This document shows positions 11,581 to 23,962 of a DNA stretch of 64,000 bases, piece by piece (the first letter of the stretch is position 1; every line of letters begins with the position of its first letter). The notes under the pieces are model-generated. The model saw only the letters and a list, made by a program, of their open reading frames with translations. It was not told the DNA's origin and made no database searches. The translations under genes and the position numbers were made by a program. This DNA is from Paramacrobiotus metropolitanus (Eukaryota; Tardigrada; Eutardigrada; Parachela; Macrobiotidae): positions 186,001 to 250,000 of the forward strand of contig NW_026570347.1 of assembly GCF_019649055.1 (NCBI RefSeq). The letters run 5' to 3'.

Positions 11581-14415
11581 ATGAGAACGGGATTGATAAC
11601 AGGATTATTCGCCCTGCCCCTGGTGTTGGTGGTTTCGCACTGCATGGCGACTGTTTTTCTGCAGGATTCGACGGAGTTTGTCAAACTAAGTCCGTGTTCC
11701 TTCAGCTACAAGTCCCCTGCTGATCAGCGCAGAAAGGCCTACTTTATTGATCTGGCACCTGTTGCTGTATCGTCTGGAGCTCCCAGGTTAGGTTTGGACA
11801 AATCAGTCGCTGAATGTTGATCTTTTAGTTTCATTAGAATCGGAGCGTAGCCAAAGTTGCTCTTGCTTCTCTGCAGATTCTTTTTGGATCTTCATGGATT
11901 CAGTATCGCTTATAATCCATGCTTCGACTTTTCTATACCGTGCTGTGGGAAAGTTGCGGTAATTATAAAGTAAAATTGTTCTACATAATGAATTTATTGT
12001 ATTTTACTTTGTCGATTCAGTATGGTGTTGACGATTTGTGATAACGATACTTACGTGTGTCTTTCTCCCCTTACTTATTATTATTATTATTATTATCGTA
12101 CTACAGTAGCCAAACTCCATTACGGAGACTTATTACCCTCAGGTGAAAACCGTTGGGCAAACCAGGCTATTGGAAAATTTTTTTGTGAATTTTGAAAATT
12201 TTATACTTTTTTTGGTTGATTTTTTTTGGTTGATTTTATACCCCTTCAAGCAAATCATATGTTTGGATGGTTTTGATACGATCTTCTAATTTATAGACAA
12301 GTTTCTTCAACGATTTATCACAGAAATTGTCTGTTATCACTTCTGCATGCTTTTTTTTACTTTCCGTATTTTTTTGTCATGGTTGTGCTACAGAAAATAA
12401 GCCACTGTTATCATGGTTTTGCTTCTTTGAGTTTAGTTTGATACTTGTTAAACCGTGAAGTTATGTGGATTATCCGGTTATTCTTAAACTGAATTTAAAA
12501 CTTTATCGGTTGCATTTGATTTGGACAGGTTTGTGAGATTCAGAAAGAAGGTAATTCGAGTGGATGCACGGATCGCGGCAATCAGGATTCCGTGTCCATA
12601 ATGTCCCGACCGAATGGGATGTTTTCCTTGGAATACAGCAGTGCCAGTAATCACTTGTAAGTTGTGATAGGTATTTGCGCAGACTATATGAAGTTGGAGG
12701 TTGTGAAGTCCGTTCTTGGTGATCGCGTTATTGGTCATCCGAATTTTATCACGATGCCATTAATTTTACAGATCGGCCATTGTTGATCTAATCTGCACTC
12801 GCGATACTATGCCCGCTTTGGCTATCATTTCCGAACATGCAAACGAAAGCAAACAAGTAAGTCCGCTGTGATTCAGTGCATTCGGTCTCCGCCAGTTTCG
12901 TACAGTATCAGTGTTTCATGGAAAGAGGCAGAATGACCCCGTAACTGCTAATGCACCATATTTTAATAAATTTTACAAATAGCAAATTCCAAGGTTTTTC
13001 ATTCACGACCGATGTCTCTTGAGGTGGGATAAAGAAAGACCGCTGATTTTTTACGGTAGCCATGTCTTGTGAAACTCAGGGTCTGAACTCTGAACGTACG
13101 AAAACGTGTTTTATTAGTAAAGAGATTGGTTTTTATGTTTGGCCTTAAGGCACTTACAGAGTACTGCTAATGATTTATAGCGTTAAACACTTTTGTATTT
13201 TGCAACTTTCACCAAGTTTTTGACTAACTGGCGTTAATCGTACAATACATACTACATATATCTTATGTACTGGCGTTGATACAAGATTTTGTTACAGCTG
13301 CACCTGGCTTTGATGGGAAATATCTCGTGTCCTCTTGTGGTGGACGGTTTTGAATACGCCGTGAAACCTCACCTTTCTGTCGGCAGCGTAATTTTGATCA
13401 TGTAAAGCAGCACCAATAATATCGTTAAACGGTTAAAGCGGATAACAAAATCAGTTTCATTACTTATATCCTTCATTCGTAATCGCTGCAAATTTCATGT
13501 GTTTTTGGTTTGTGAAAACGCACTATTGTATGTTCTTGGCATGCACTTATCTTATGCGCGTATTCTTCTACACCGTAATTGTGCGCTGTACTCTATTTGG
13601 TCTCCATAAGTACGGATATATATATTATTTATTTTTATTTTTGTCTGTTTGTTGAGCAGCACTGCACAAAATGTTTTATTAATCTTTTGTAACGTCACCT
13701 GATTACGTTTGTAACATAATAATGTCAGTGTTTTGTTTCAGAGCGTTTTCTTTGTTAACTGTTTATTTCCTCGGTGGTATGCTGATTAAACGGCTAATTG
13801 GTGGTGCGCGAGGAGTTGAAGTAGTACCCAATCACGAATTCTGGTTGGATCTTCCCGTCTTGATCAAGGTAAGCCGGAAAGAGAATTTATTGAAACAGAT
13901 ATAAAAACAAGCGTTTGACTGCGTTTTAACAAAGCAATACGTATGTAGTAGTCACTATGTACGTTTAAAATTACTCAAACAATAAGACTTAAATGCGTTG
14001 GTGGCCGATAGGATGGCGCCTGGTATTTGGTGAATGGTTGCCGACCGGAAGTCGTGTATGAGCAAATCTGAATTGGTTTTGTGTTATCGTATTCCCTTCT
14101 GATCTGTGACCTATTTGACCACGCGGGGATTAAAAATGCCTTATAAACTGTCTTTCTGTGGGGATAATCTTTATTAATGTTTCTTTATTTAATCTCATGG
14201 GGAATACCCGTATGTCTCATGTCTCTTGAGATTTGACGTTTGTTTCACTGGCTAAATTGTTCTGCTGATGCCGCATCTCTTGTTCTCGGCTCTGTTTGAT
14301 GTTGTCATTCTGCCTTCTTTTGTACAATAATTACTTACAAGAATTTTTGCAGACTTCTGAAATACGTGAAGCAATTGAAGAAAAAATTTACCTAATTTAC
14401 GGACAACTGGAGTAG
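11581..14415 (+). CDS. Cation-dependent mannose-6-phosphate receptor-like protein
   Basis: Single-pass type I membrane protein related to the receptor that carries lysosomal hydrolases from Golgi to endosomes. Exons: 11581-11786, 11877-11958, 12529-12656, 12772-12856, 13298-13401, 13742-13868, 14353-14415. Phases agree and give 264 residues (mammalian protein about 277). A signal peptide (MRTGLITGLFALPLVLVVSH) starts exon 1. A Cys-rich lumenal domain follows, including YNPCFDFSIPCCGKVAVCE. The transmembrane segment is residues about 193-217. The junction VGSV...VYFLGGMLIKRL and the tail GARG.E..P...FW.DLP closely match the family; the Phe-Trp pair is at 235-236. The lumenal part is short, and I cannot place the Gln-Arg-Glu-Tyr sugar-binding set. 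The C-terminus, ending IYGQLE, lacks the acidic-cluster dileucine signal. The family is clear from the membrane/tail region; mannose-6-phosphate binding is unproven. Confidence 0.8.
12074..12096. repeat. TTA trinucleotide microsatellite
   Basis: About seven tandem TTA units inside intron 2 of the M6P-receptor-like gene. Confidence 0.9.
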
Positions 14416-16037
14416 ACGCTTTTTAAACGTTACGCTTGCACGCGAACGTGCCATGTTACTGAGAATTTATAAATCTGCCGAAAGGCTTCATAGAACCATG
14501 GAGTCAATTGCATGTGCTAGAACTGAGAATAGCTGTGTGCTGTTACAGTATTGTTTGGTTTAAGACGCACGAGATAGCCCTGTTTTTGAAATCAGGATTA
14601 CCATACGATATATGCGAACCATGCTGATAGGACAAGATACATGAGAAGTCAATATAACGACATGCTTACCGATAAAATAAAATCCATTTTAAGCAGTAGA
14701 CCTAATTCTAGTGTTATTTATTGTAAAGGTTTTCAAGAGAGCGATTCTTCTTAAATAGCAGTTTAATATGTATGTGCATTGGGACATATCAATAAAATAA
14801 CTGAAGCTGAAGTGACTAATACATGCATAACTAAAATTGGTTAGTAAATAGCGTAGTTTGCACCAGTTACTGTTTTCTGGGTTTGTTAGAAAAGAGTGTA
14901 AAACTTTCGTTGAAGTGTTTCGCTTGTAACCTGCAAAGTTTAATTAGGACCTTTATAAATACTAATTATTATTTTGAGCGGTATGCGGGGTCTGCATACC
15001 GCTGCGCACTCGTATATGGGCTGTGATGAAGGTAAAGTGCAATAATTACTCGTACTTGCCATTTAGCAGGTTGTTTTATATTCAGCCGAAGCAGTAAGCT
15101 TCGGGACTGTGAAATTTTTTATTTTCATTCAAATCAACGTAATCAGTTAATGACTTTGTTCGGTGGTCTCCATTTTTTTACTTTAGTTTGCAGTGGGTTT
15201 GGTTACTCCTGATTTCTTAGATTCCGTCCGGGTATATGCGTGCGCTTAAAAAATCTGAAACGGAAAAACGGCATTGATTGAGCGGGCTACAATGCTCCTC
15301 TTTGTTATATTAATTTTGGTCTATATTTTGACGCACAACCACATAACAACCGGATTTCATTGAATGCTAATGGTCAGACAGTGTGGCTACAAATCTTTAG
15401 AAGAAATGTAAACAGCGGAAGTTTGTCAGTGTGGGTGGAACAGGGATCAACGGTGTGCAGCGCGCTCCTAATGATCGACAGCAAGAGCGCTCTGCTTTAT
15501 GCTGACGTCAGGGATTCTCCGGGCCCATAACGGCAATCCATGCCGTATATACCCTGAATTTCCTGCATATGCTGCGTACAGCTGTTGTTCGTTGGAGTGT
15601 GTGCGGCAGAAGATCGGAGGATATTTTAATGGGAAGCCCAACAATAGCCGGTGTGGCTCAAGAACGATGCCTTGGTAAAGGAATATAAGTGCATCTGAGA
15701 GACAATCTTTTAACAGCTTCTTTGTGTAAGAATTAGAATGGTTGCCCTAATGTGCATCGCCCCCGCAATTATTCAATCTGGAGATAGGCGCTGTGCCTTT
15801 TTTAAACGGCTCCACGACCAGCTAATGATCATAGTGTCGTAAATTGTCATTCACCGCGGAACAAGGCAGTTCCGATACGCTCTACGGTCCATACACGGAC
15901 GTGGGATACTTATTTCTAATCAGTTTGTTTCCGCTTACGTAAATCCCGGTTTTGCGGTTGTTGAACGAATTCCATGCGTAGTTATGTGTATTAATAGTTA
16001 AATAAGCGTTTACCTGGTAAAAGCGAACTTTTCTTAT
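14416..16037. other. Intergenic; 3' UTR and GPCR promoter region
   Basis: AATAAA words near 14678 could be the polyadenylation signal of the upstream gene. Toward the right a TATA-like element (15546-15551) precedes a possible short first exon: an ATG at 15630 opens a 15-codon frame ending at a GTAAAG donor. This may be a non-coding or short coding leader of the GPCR. No other gene is seen. Confidence 0.45.
15546..15551 (+). promoter_or_regulatory. Possible TATA box for the GPCR gene
   Basis: TATATA within CCGTATATACCC, followed about 80 bases later by a candidate leader exon with a good donor. Position and sequence are suggestive only. Confidence 0.3.
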
Positions 16038-19000
16038 ATGGACCATTTGGAACGAAAGCAATCGCTGACAGAAGAGTCATACAGCATGTACGAGGAAAAT
16101 ACAACGGAAACAGATCTAGCTGCCAAACTAAGATGCCGGAACACGTTTCTCAACACCGAACTGCAACTTCGTTCAAAAGGTTAGTGAAGTTTATTGTAGT
16201 ATGCTGGTGGTAAACTGTCGTTTTGGAATAAAGTTATATTGCCATTAATTGTAAACAGTAAAAAGTAAACAAAATAATATGAGGTGATACAGCTGCATTT
16301 GACATCGTTATCGAATTTTTATTCTTTTTTGCAATTACAATGGTATTGTGGTATGTAGATCACAATTGTTTATTCCGTTTTCCTGTTATTTTATCTTAAG
16401 CAAGCTGAAAAGCCGGTAGCGCTCCTAGCAGTTTCTGGATTCTTAAGTTCGGGTATGGTGTAGCACATTAATTGTTCTGTCGGTGGGTAAACTTATGTTG
16501 AATATTTAACCGTATTCCGCAGCATGGCACACTACTTTTGGTCGAAACAGAGCCTCATTTTACTATGAAATCAATTATCAAACAATTTTAAAACAGCAAA
16601 ACTAATAAAATATCGTCGATGGTTTGAAGTACAGTCGTACACTTGCTGTTTCTTAATTTTCAAGTTTTCAGTACTTTTTAGCTTCACGGGTAATGCAGTA
16701 AAGTTTTAGCATACATTAATAAAGTTCTTAAATTATACTTTATACGGTTTTTGTTACGTCAAATGGGACTGTCGCCTGAGCTACTAAGTAGCCATCTTGA
16801 AAACCTTGAAAGGCATTATAATGATAGTACAAGAAGAGGTAATTATTCCTGTTTGTGCTGCGTTATGTCAGGCATAAGTTAGTACAAAGATGTATAAATT
16901 GCATTGTACGGCACAAACGGAACCGCATGCTGAGTTGGCGCCTACGCTTTCTTCCTCTCAACAATACCATCGGGATACTTTTGAAGCGTTGAAGCATAAC
17001 GAACAGGGTGTTTGTTAATGTTGGCAGGAATTCTCAGTATAGCACGGCCACCGGAAGTGCCGGCGCCTAGATTAACAAACCCAAAGTATTTTTAAGTCCA
17101 GACTGATCTGACTTATGAAATGAGATTCTGATTGAATTTTCGTACGGCTGCTCTTTTACATCAGATTCTTGTCAGTGATGTTTGTTTACTGGAGACAAGC
17201 GGAATCCGTTTACGGACATGCGCAAATCCCGGCGTCAAGTTGATAGGCTCACATCTGGAAACGCTTGCGCCATCTGCATAATTGTGTTGTAAAAAACATT
17301 GCGCTAACACGTTAACCGCAAACCCTGAGATTTGCTAGTGCCACGTTATGGGTCTGGTAGTATGCGTGTATGCGGAATTTGTGTATCTATATATCATATA
17401 TTTTATGTAGGATCGATGTTAATCTGTTAATCCCGGCTTTTCTATGAATTTTTTTACGTTTACGCAGAGTGCGATCAAAATTGTATCGCATGCGATGCTA
17501 TTATGCTAAAACGGAGGTTAGCCGAGTGACTATTGACGCTTTGTTAACAGAGATTTGAATTGTGGTATGTATGTACAGTTGTCTAAAAACAGTGGGTAGA
17601 CTGTACACTTTGCTTACTGGAGATCGCGAAGTTAAACGAGGGAAAAATTTATGTATATCTGGAGAAGATTCGTACACAGACAGTACTGCTTTCCCGCTTT
17701 TAGGTAGTGCTGCTTTTCTAACTGCATGAAACTCTGTGCATCTGATGGCATTTACGAGTACAGTAAACTGAATAACCAAAACGTAAACGTTAGCTGAAAC
17801 TTGCAAGCTGCGGCACATGTGGGACGTGGCTCATTGCCGGGATGGAGCTGTTGGATATATACAGGAACATGAGTTTTCACTTTGGTAATCTTCCCGGCTT
17901 GGGAGTCCGTCAGTTGGCGATCCCGTGTGCTGGTTTAGGGTTTTGTTCCTCAACCAGGCGGAAGCAAATCAGTATTGATTGGTTAAACGGTTCTTGTTCG
18001 GTAATTTTTCCTTATCATCTTGGCAGCTTTAATGGAATAAACGGTGCTTAAGCGCGAGGGCATGCAGATCACGCTAGTGAATCGGAAATATTGTCCTAAT
18101 AGTTTTCCGTCTGCATAACTATTATCCATCATCATGATCATGAATCAGACCCCTCGCTAATACTCTTATCCAGTTGTCGCAGTATACTGTGCGCGTGCGC
18201 ACTGATCCAGTTCCCGTATAGATGCTTAGTGAAGGCAGTTCCCCATGTACTTTCATTTGCGTAATTTTCGCGTAAAACATTGCCACCGTCTAGCATACTG
18301 AAGCGGATGGATGAGTTGGAAGTTTTCAGTTGTAGTGTACGTGGTATTCACCTTTCACTTTTGTGATCATCCTTTGATGCTGCAGCGATTTTACATAATA
18401 ATACACTATTGTGAACTTCTTTTCATTTGCGTATGCCGGCTTTATTAACGGACTGTATTTACAGATGAACCTGTCACACAAAATTATAAAACAAAACATA
18501 AACCACACTCTTTTTATTGAAAGATTCGAAGAGTGGCAGAATAATAGACCATAATCGCTCAAAAAATGAAATCAGTAACACAGACGAATGAGGGACGACC
18601 CGAGTACTTTGCGTAATGAACAGACAGCAAGCATTAAGGAGCCGGCAGCTTGTCCAAGCTTTCGTAACCATGAAAAGGTCGATCCTGTTTCCGGAGATAT
18701 CGTTGCAAGAATATGATACGAGAAATAATTGTTATTTCTGTTTACTATAGAATTTGAAATTTAATCTTTATTACCGCAGATTCATTTAACGATGTAATAG
18801 GTTTCAAAAGCAATACAGCAGCCTACGTGCTTCCTAAATTCTTTTGTATCATGGACGATTTTTTACTTTCAACACGGATAATTTCCTCGAAGTAATGGGG
18901 AAACGGCTGTTCTATATAAGCATATCGTACAATCTACAAAACACGAAATTTGCTGTATGAAATTTGAATAGCAGTGATGTTTCATAGAAAGGCGATATGA

Positions 19001-22000
19001 ATGAAAACCGTCACAGAACGTTTGACCGCAGCCATGTACTGCGAATGCAGAAACCTTAAAAGTGAAAAGTAACCACTTGACAAAGTTAAAACATACTTGC
19101 AGGCTTCCGCTTCTGCGAAGCGATATGGGATTCCGCCTCCTGTTGGCCTCCCACTTTACTTGGTCAGGAAGCGCAAGTGGCGTGCCCCATAGAATTTCGG
19201 GATGTTCACTACGATACGAAATGTGAGTTCTGTAGTTCACTATTATTTTTTTCTCGTACTAGATGATGGAAGTTTTATTTTCATTTACTTGGCACAACAG
19301 GAAAACAGAGCTGACACTTGAAATAATATAATTACATAGAAAATTTGTTTGAAAGAGGTTTTGATTGTAAATAAATGCCCTCACCTGCGCATTCCTAGAT
19401 GCATGCAATTACAGTACATAAAGCCTTGCTTCCTTCGACATTAACATAATATTTTATATTCGTAGTGTTGTAATCATATAATATCATGCAGTCGCACATG
19501 TAACGTATCCCATGATCATAGTTTTAGTAATTAGGATCGTAATCATCGTATGCAATATCCAGTTATGTAACCCGAATCACTGCATTTAGTTATCTTTCAG
19601 TTAATGCGACTCGATATTGTTTCTTTAACGGGACATGGGCGAACCTAAGTGATTACGATGCCTGTACAAATAACACCATTAATCTCTTTCCGGTCGAGGT
19701 AAGGATGCGACACTGATCCATACGACGAAACAGTGGTCGACATTACATTTACAGATACATCAATCTCATAATATTCATTTGCAGAGTGATAGTTTAGTGC
19801 ACATGGGTGTTATTGGAATTTATTATATCGGATACTCAATTTCCTTTATTTCTTCCTGCGTAGCCCTATGGTTATTTATATATTTCCGTACATTACACTG
19901 CTTGCGGAACACACTCCACTGCAATCTCATTATCACATACATTCTGGTTGATGTGACCTGGATAATAATGACCTCAATAATTACGCACGAACCTACAGAG
20001 GTGCACGCCTTTGGGGTAAATTGGCAAATAATAATTTCCCAATTCACTTGGAATAATTCGTACAGTGTATAATCTATGGCGATTCTTAATTCAAGCTTCG
20101 TATTCGGTTTAGCTGTAGCATTAATCATAATGAAAGCGGCACTGACCTTTAAGTTTTCCACAGAAATCCGTCACGGACGAGACATACCGCTTCGATTGTC
20201 GGCTTACGGTGGCTTTCTTCAACTATTTTCAAGTAACAAATTTCTTCTGGATGCTGGTTGAAGGCCTTTACATTATCCTAATAATTTTCCGCACGCATAA
20301 GTTGGAGCTCTTGTGTTACTGGCCGTTTGCGATAATTGGTTGGGGTCAGTACAATATAATTTGGGTGTTATGATTGCTTGCGTAAAGAAAAAATTAATGA
20401 TGATTTATAGGTAATAATGAACTACAGCAAATTATTCCGACAGCACTTAGCGAGCAATAATAAGTGGTTACATGTACACGAATGAATGGTATCCTGATGA
20501 ACCCTCTAACGGTAAGATGTTCGAAAAATATCGTCTGCTCTCGCAGGTTTGCCGATTTGCGTAATTACGGCTTGGATGACAGTAAAAATTGTTTTGGATG
20601 ACAAGGAATGCTGGATCAACACGAGTTCTCCGTACAATTTTATCTACATTGGTCCTATTCTGCTTGTCTTAGCGGTAAGTAATTTTCCGGAGTTTCGAAA
20701 ATAACGAACAGGAGTAACAAACTTCATACGCAAAGCGCTGTCGACGTCGGTAAAATCGTTTAATTTATCGTATCGTTTGTAAGAAAGTGGTTTGTGAATA
20801 CCTGAGCGCGAGTTCGCACCTGTATCCGGTATCCCAATAATATTGTAATGGCGTTTGCTGTTGTTACAGGTCAACGTTATTTTTTTGTGCACGATGTAAG
20901 TAGTGGGCGTAAAATGAATGGCGTTATCTAAATAGTTTGCATTTTGCTGTTAGAGTTTATTATGAAGTGCAATTTTGTGCTGTGGTAGCCGACTATCTGC
21001 TTCATTTCACACTTAGGTACATATTATAATATTATATGAGTCGCAAATTTATTTGCACGTTCTACGAGTAGGCACTAATATGCCGTTTCGGTAAGAAAAA
21101 AGCAGGGCTTTACAGAAACCTGGTTAGCATTATTCCAGTTTCTGTTAGAACAAAATTAATAATTCCATAAAAGTGTATATCGAAATGTACCTGTTTGTTT
21201 GCTGCAGTATGCACATATTGCTCCGGAAATACCGCGGAACAACCACAACGGTGATTTCAACGAGACGAACCGCCAAAAGCTTTTTGATTCTCTTGCCACT
21301 CCTTGGGATTACGTACGTGCTGGTCCTGGTTATTCCACGAGAGGCCGGCCCATTGCGAACCTCACTAGATTACGTCAACGCCATCGCCACTTCTCTTCAA
21401 GGATTCTTTGTATCCCTGCTCTACTGCTTTCTCAATAATGAGGTATTGTCATGTCGCATACATTTCCGGAGGGCATACAGATGCACTACAGATTTTTCAA
21501 GGAAGATCAAATTTATGTAATATTATGCTTGAGATATTGTGTTAACCCCCTGCACTCAGCTTTCAACTTCACTGTAGAGCACGTAATTTTATACAACGCA
21601 TACAGTAAAAAATTGTTAGTACAAATCTGTAAATAGTAGATGTGCTGGATACCGTTTTTGGATACCTTTTTTTTTGTTTTTTCTGCATTAATGTAAAAAG
21701 CATTTGCAGGTTACGCTTAATGCTCTAAAACTGGAATATTGCTGACGTAAATAAATGCTTTTGCTCTTACACAACTTGTAACATGCAAAGGTACCGTTTC
21801 AGTTAATAATCACAATAATTTTTAAATACACTTAATAATAACACAGATTCACTCTCAATTTTAAATGCGTACATGTTTGCTTAGTTCGAAATTCAGATCA
21901 CACTGTGACACTAACAAAATTAAAATTGTAGACCTACTGATAGTGGTAATACCGCATGTACAGATACTTAACGTAAGCAGTGGCTAATTAATATCTGTAA

Positions 22001-22712
22001 AAGTATTTCTACTCGTAGCAGTGCGAATATCATCGAGACTTTTCATCTCGATTGCGTTTGAAGTGCTTAGGTTGCGATTTAGACAACATCGCAATATCAA
22101 TCGTACAACTAGAAAAGGCTACGTATTGTTTAGCTGATGTTGCAAACTGCAATATAGGTTAACTTACATTATAACAGAACAAAATTTAATATACATAGAT
22201 ATGAGTGCTGTACTGCTGCAGTATAGAATAGTGCGTAAACGAGGCAGGGCACACTGAAGTCTGAAGGTATTTGCTGAAAAGATTATGGTATAAAATTAAA
22301 TTATACCATAATCTTAAATTATACCCTTTGTAAATTATGGTATAAAATATATTGACCGCATATTCTGAATCAATAGGTCAGAGCGATTATCCGCCTGCGC
22401 GGAAATTCCTTCTTCCCTTATCGTACCTGGCTGAAATTGGACACTTCGGCTACCAGACGCAGTCCACGAAGTCTGACCACATCAGCGGATGGTCCACCGA
22501 CCGGAAATAACAACGGCGATACCATGATTGTACAGCAGCCACCGGCACTATTTCGCTACCGGCAGAACGAGAATCTGCGTCGTCTGCAAATCAACACAAT
22601 AACGGCTAACAAAAACGAAGTGGCATATTTGTTGAAAGAAAAAGAACACCAGAATCGGATACAGAAACAGATTCGGCATCAGGCCATGGGATATCGCTCC
22701 ACGGTTTTCTGA
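16038..22712 (+). CDS. Secretin-family GPCR, CRF/diuretic hormone 44 receptor-like
   Basis: Plasma-membrane peptide-hormone receptor, probably Gs/cAMP-coupled by family. Exons: 16038-16179, 19103-19222, 19601-19698, 19785-20015, 20164-20344, 20547-20674, 20870-20895, 21208-21442, 22377-22712; phases agree, 498 residues. The extracellular hormone-receptor domain has the expected Cys pattern: LRC, FRFCEAIWDSASCWPPT, VACP, RYCFFNGTWANLSDYDAC. Seven membrane segments follow, with family landmarks CRLTVAFFNYFQVTNFFWML and VEGLY (TM3), AIIGWG (TM4), DDKECW (ECL2), YIGPILLVLAVN (TM5), LLPLLGITYVL (TM6), LQGFFVSLLYCFLNNE (TM7) and VRAIIRLR (helix 8). These are closest to CRF/DH44 receptors. The tail is long, polar and charged. 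No signal peptide is seen; the start could lie in an upstream leader exon near 15630. A read-through stop at 21520 gives an alternative, less family-like tail. Confidence 0.92.
22281..22313. repeat. Perfect 13-bp inverted repeat in GPCR intron 8
   Basis: GATTATGGTATAA at 22281-22293 and its exact complement at 22301-22313, with a 7-base loop. A third partial copy, AATTATGGTATAAAAT, follows at about 22333. Likely a small foldback repeat. Confidence 0.85.
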
Positions 22713-23962
22713 AGAAATATGATAACGGGATAACGGGGGTGTCAGACTGTCGTTCATCTTAATTAATCCAAGACGCTTTGTGTCCGATTACCGTCCTGTG
22801 AACGGCTCGAACTGTCTGCTAGGAAGCAGTGTCTGTCAGCTTTTATGATGCGCTTTATATGATCCTATAGCGATTTTTATATTTTCGTAATGCACACATT
22901 TGTATTATTTTAGTTATAACTTTTACATTAGTTGTATGTAATTTATTTAGCAGTCCGCAATATGCAGCTTTCAAACGGTAACTATAATCATTGTCTCATT
23001 TTATGTGATAAAAATCTATAACATGTTTCAATAAGTTTCGGGTAAGAAAGAAACTCTACCGTAGTACTGTATGTACGGCACACGAAAGATTTTAGTCAGC
23101 ACCACGGTTCTGAAAGTGTAGATCTCGTGCTGACTTATGTTAGTTCGAACGTTGAATACGCTCCTGCCTATGCAACTGTAAACGTTCGGCGGAGGTTATA
23201 AACTCTTTTGCCTTTCACTGCAATTCCTTTTCTTGCATATTTCGAATGGTAGTTCTGACTTCTTTCTACAGCACCAATGAACCGCTATGGTCAGATCTGG
23301 ATTAACTTATTCACCATTATTATTAAATTTTGACTATCACAAAATTGAGCTTACTGTACGTTGTCATCCAACTCCCAGACAAAGTACGAGTAATACAGTT
23401 CCGTCATCACTGTCACACTGCATGGAGTCTAAATACGGCTTCCCTAAAACTGACGCACCCATAACATACCTACTTATCGTTAATTTAATTCAACATTAAG
23501 GACTTCAAAGAATAACAACACAGGTCACACAGCCAGATTACCAGTTAACAAGCATCATACACAACAACATCTGAATGACGTGTAAGTTTATAACCGTGTC
23601 CAGGACTACTAAAACAAAATATTATAACTTATAAGCAACAAATGCACCACAGCCCAGTCGCTCGCATAAGTGCAGGAATATACAGATTGAATGAGAAGAC
23701 CATAACATGACGCCTTTAATGCAGAATACAATAAGATTACGATAGGTAGATGGATGGGCATTCAGCAGCGGCTTTCTCCGTTCAGTATCTGGAATGAACC
23801 GAAAACTGAAATTATGCACGCAATTGCCCATCTACTGGTTCTTACCCGCCACCGCCGTACCTACAAAAAACAGCCAACTATGACCTTAATTAACAAAACC
23901 AATGGAAAACATCGGCAATAACTGCCCCAATCCCTTTGCAAAAAGCTAGAATTCTCGATTTT
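22713..23962. other. Intergenic between convergent genes
   Basis: Between the stop codons of the GPCR (plus) and the RNA-binding protein (minus); expected to hold both 3' UTRs. Only short open frames with no recognisable domain. Confidence 0.55.

Noticed and set aside
16750-17100. Exon-like pieces MGLSPELLSSHLENLERHYND and ILSIARPPEVPAPRL with near donor/acceptor sites
   Set aside because: They lie inside the large first GPCR intron; the acceptors are weak, and the GPCR splice from 16179 to 19103 fits phase and family spacing without them.
18307-18345. Alternative N-terminal GPCR exon (MDELEVFSCSVRG)
   Set aside because: Phase would fit, but the exon at 16038-16179 supplies the expected first cysteine spacing and a longer extracellular start.
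21443-21520. Read-through C-terminus of the GPCR
   Set aside because: The exon at 22377-22712 continues NNE with VRAIIRLR, matching the family's helix 8 much better; 21443 has a usable GT donor.
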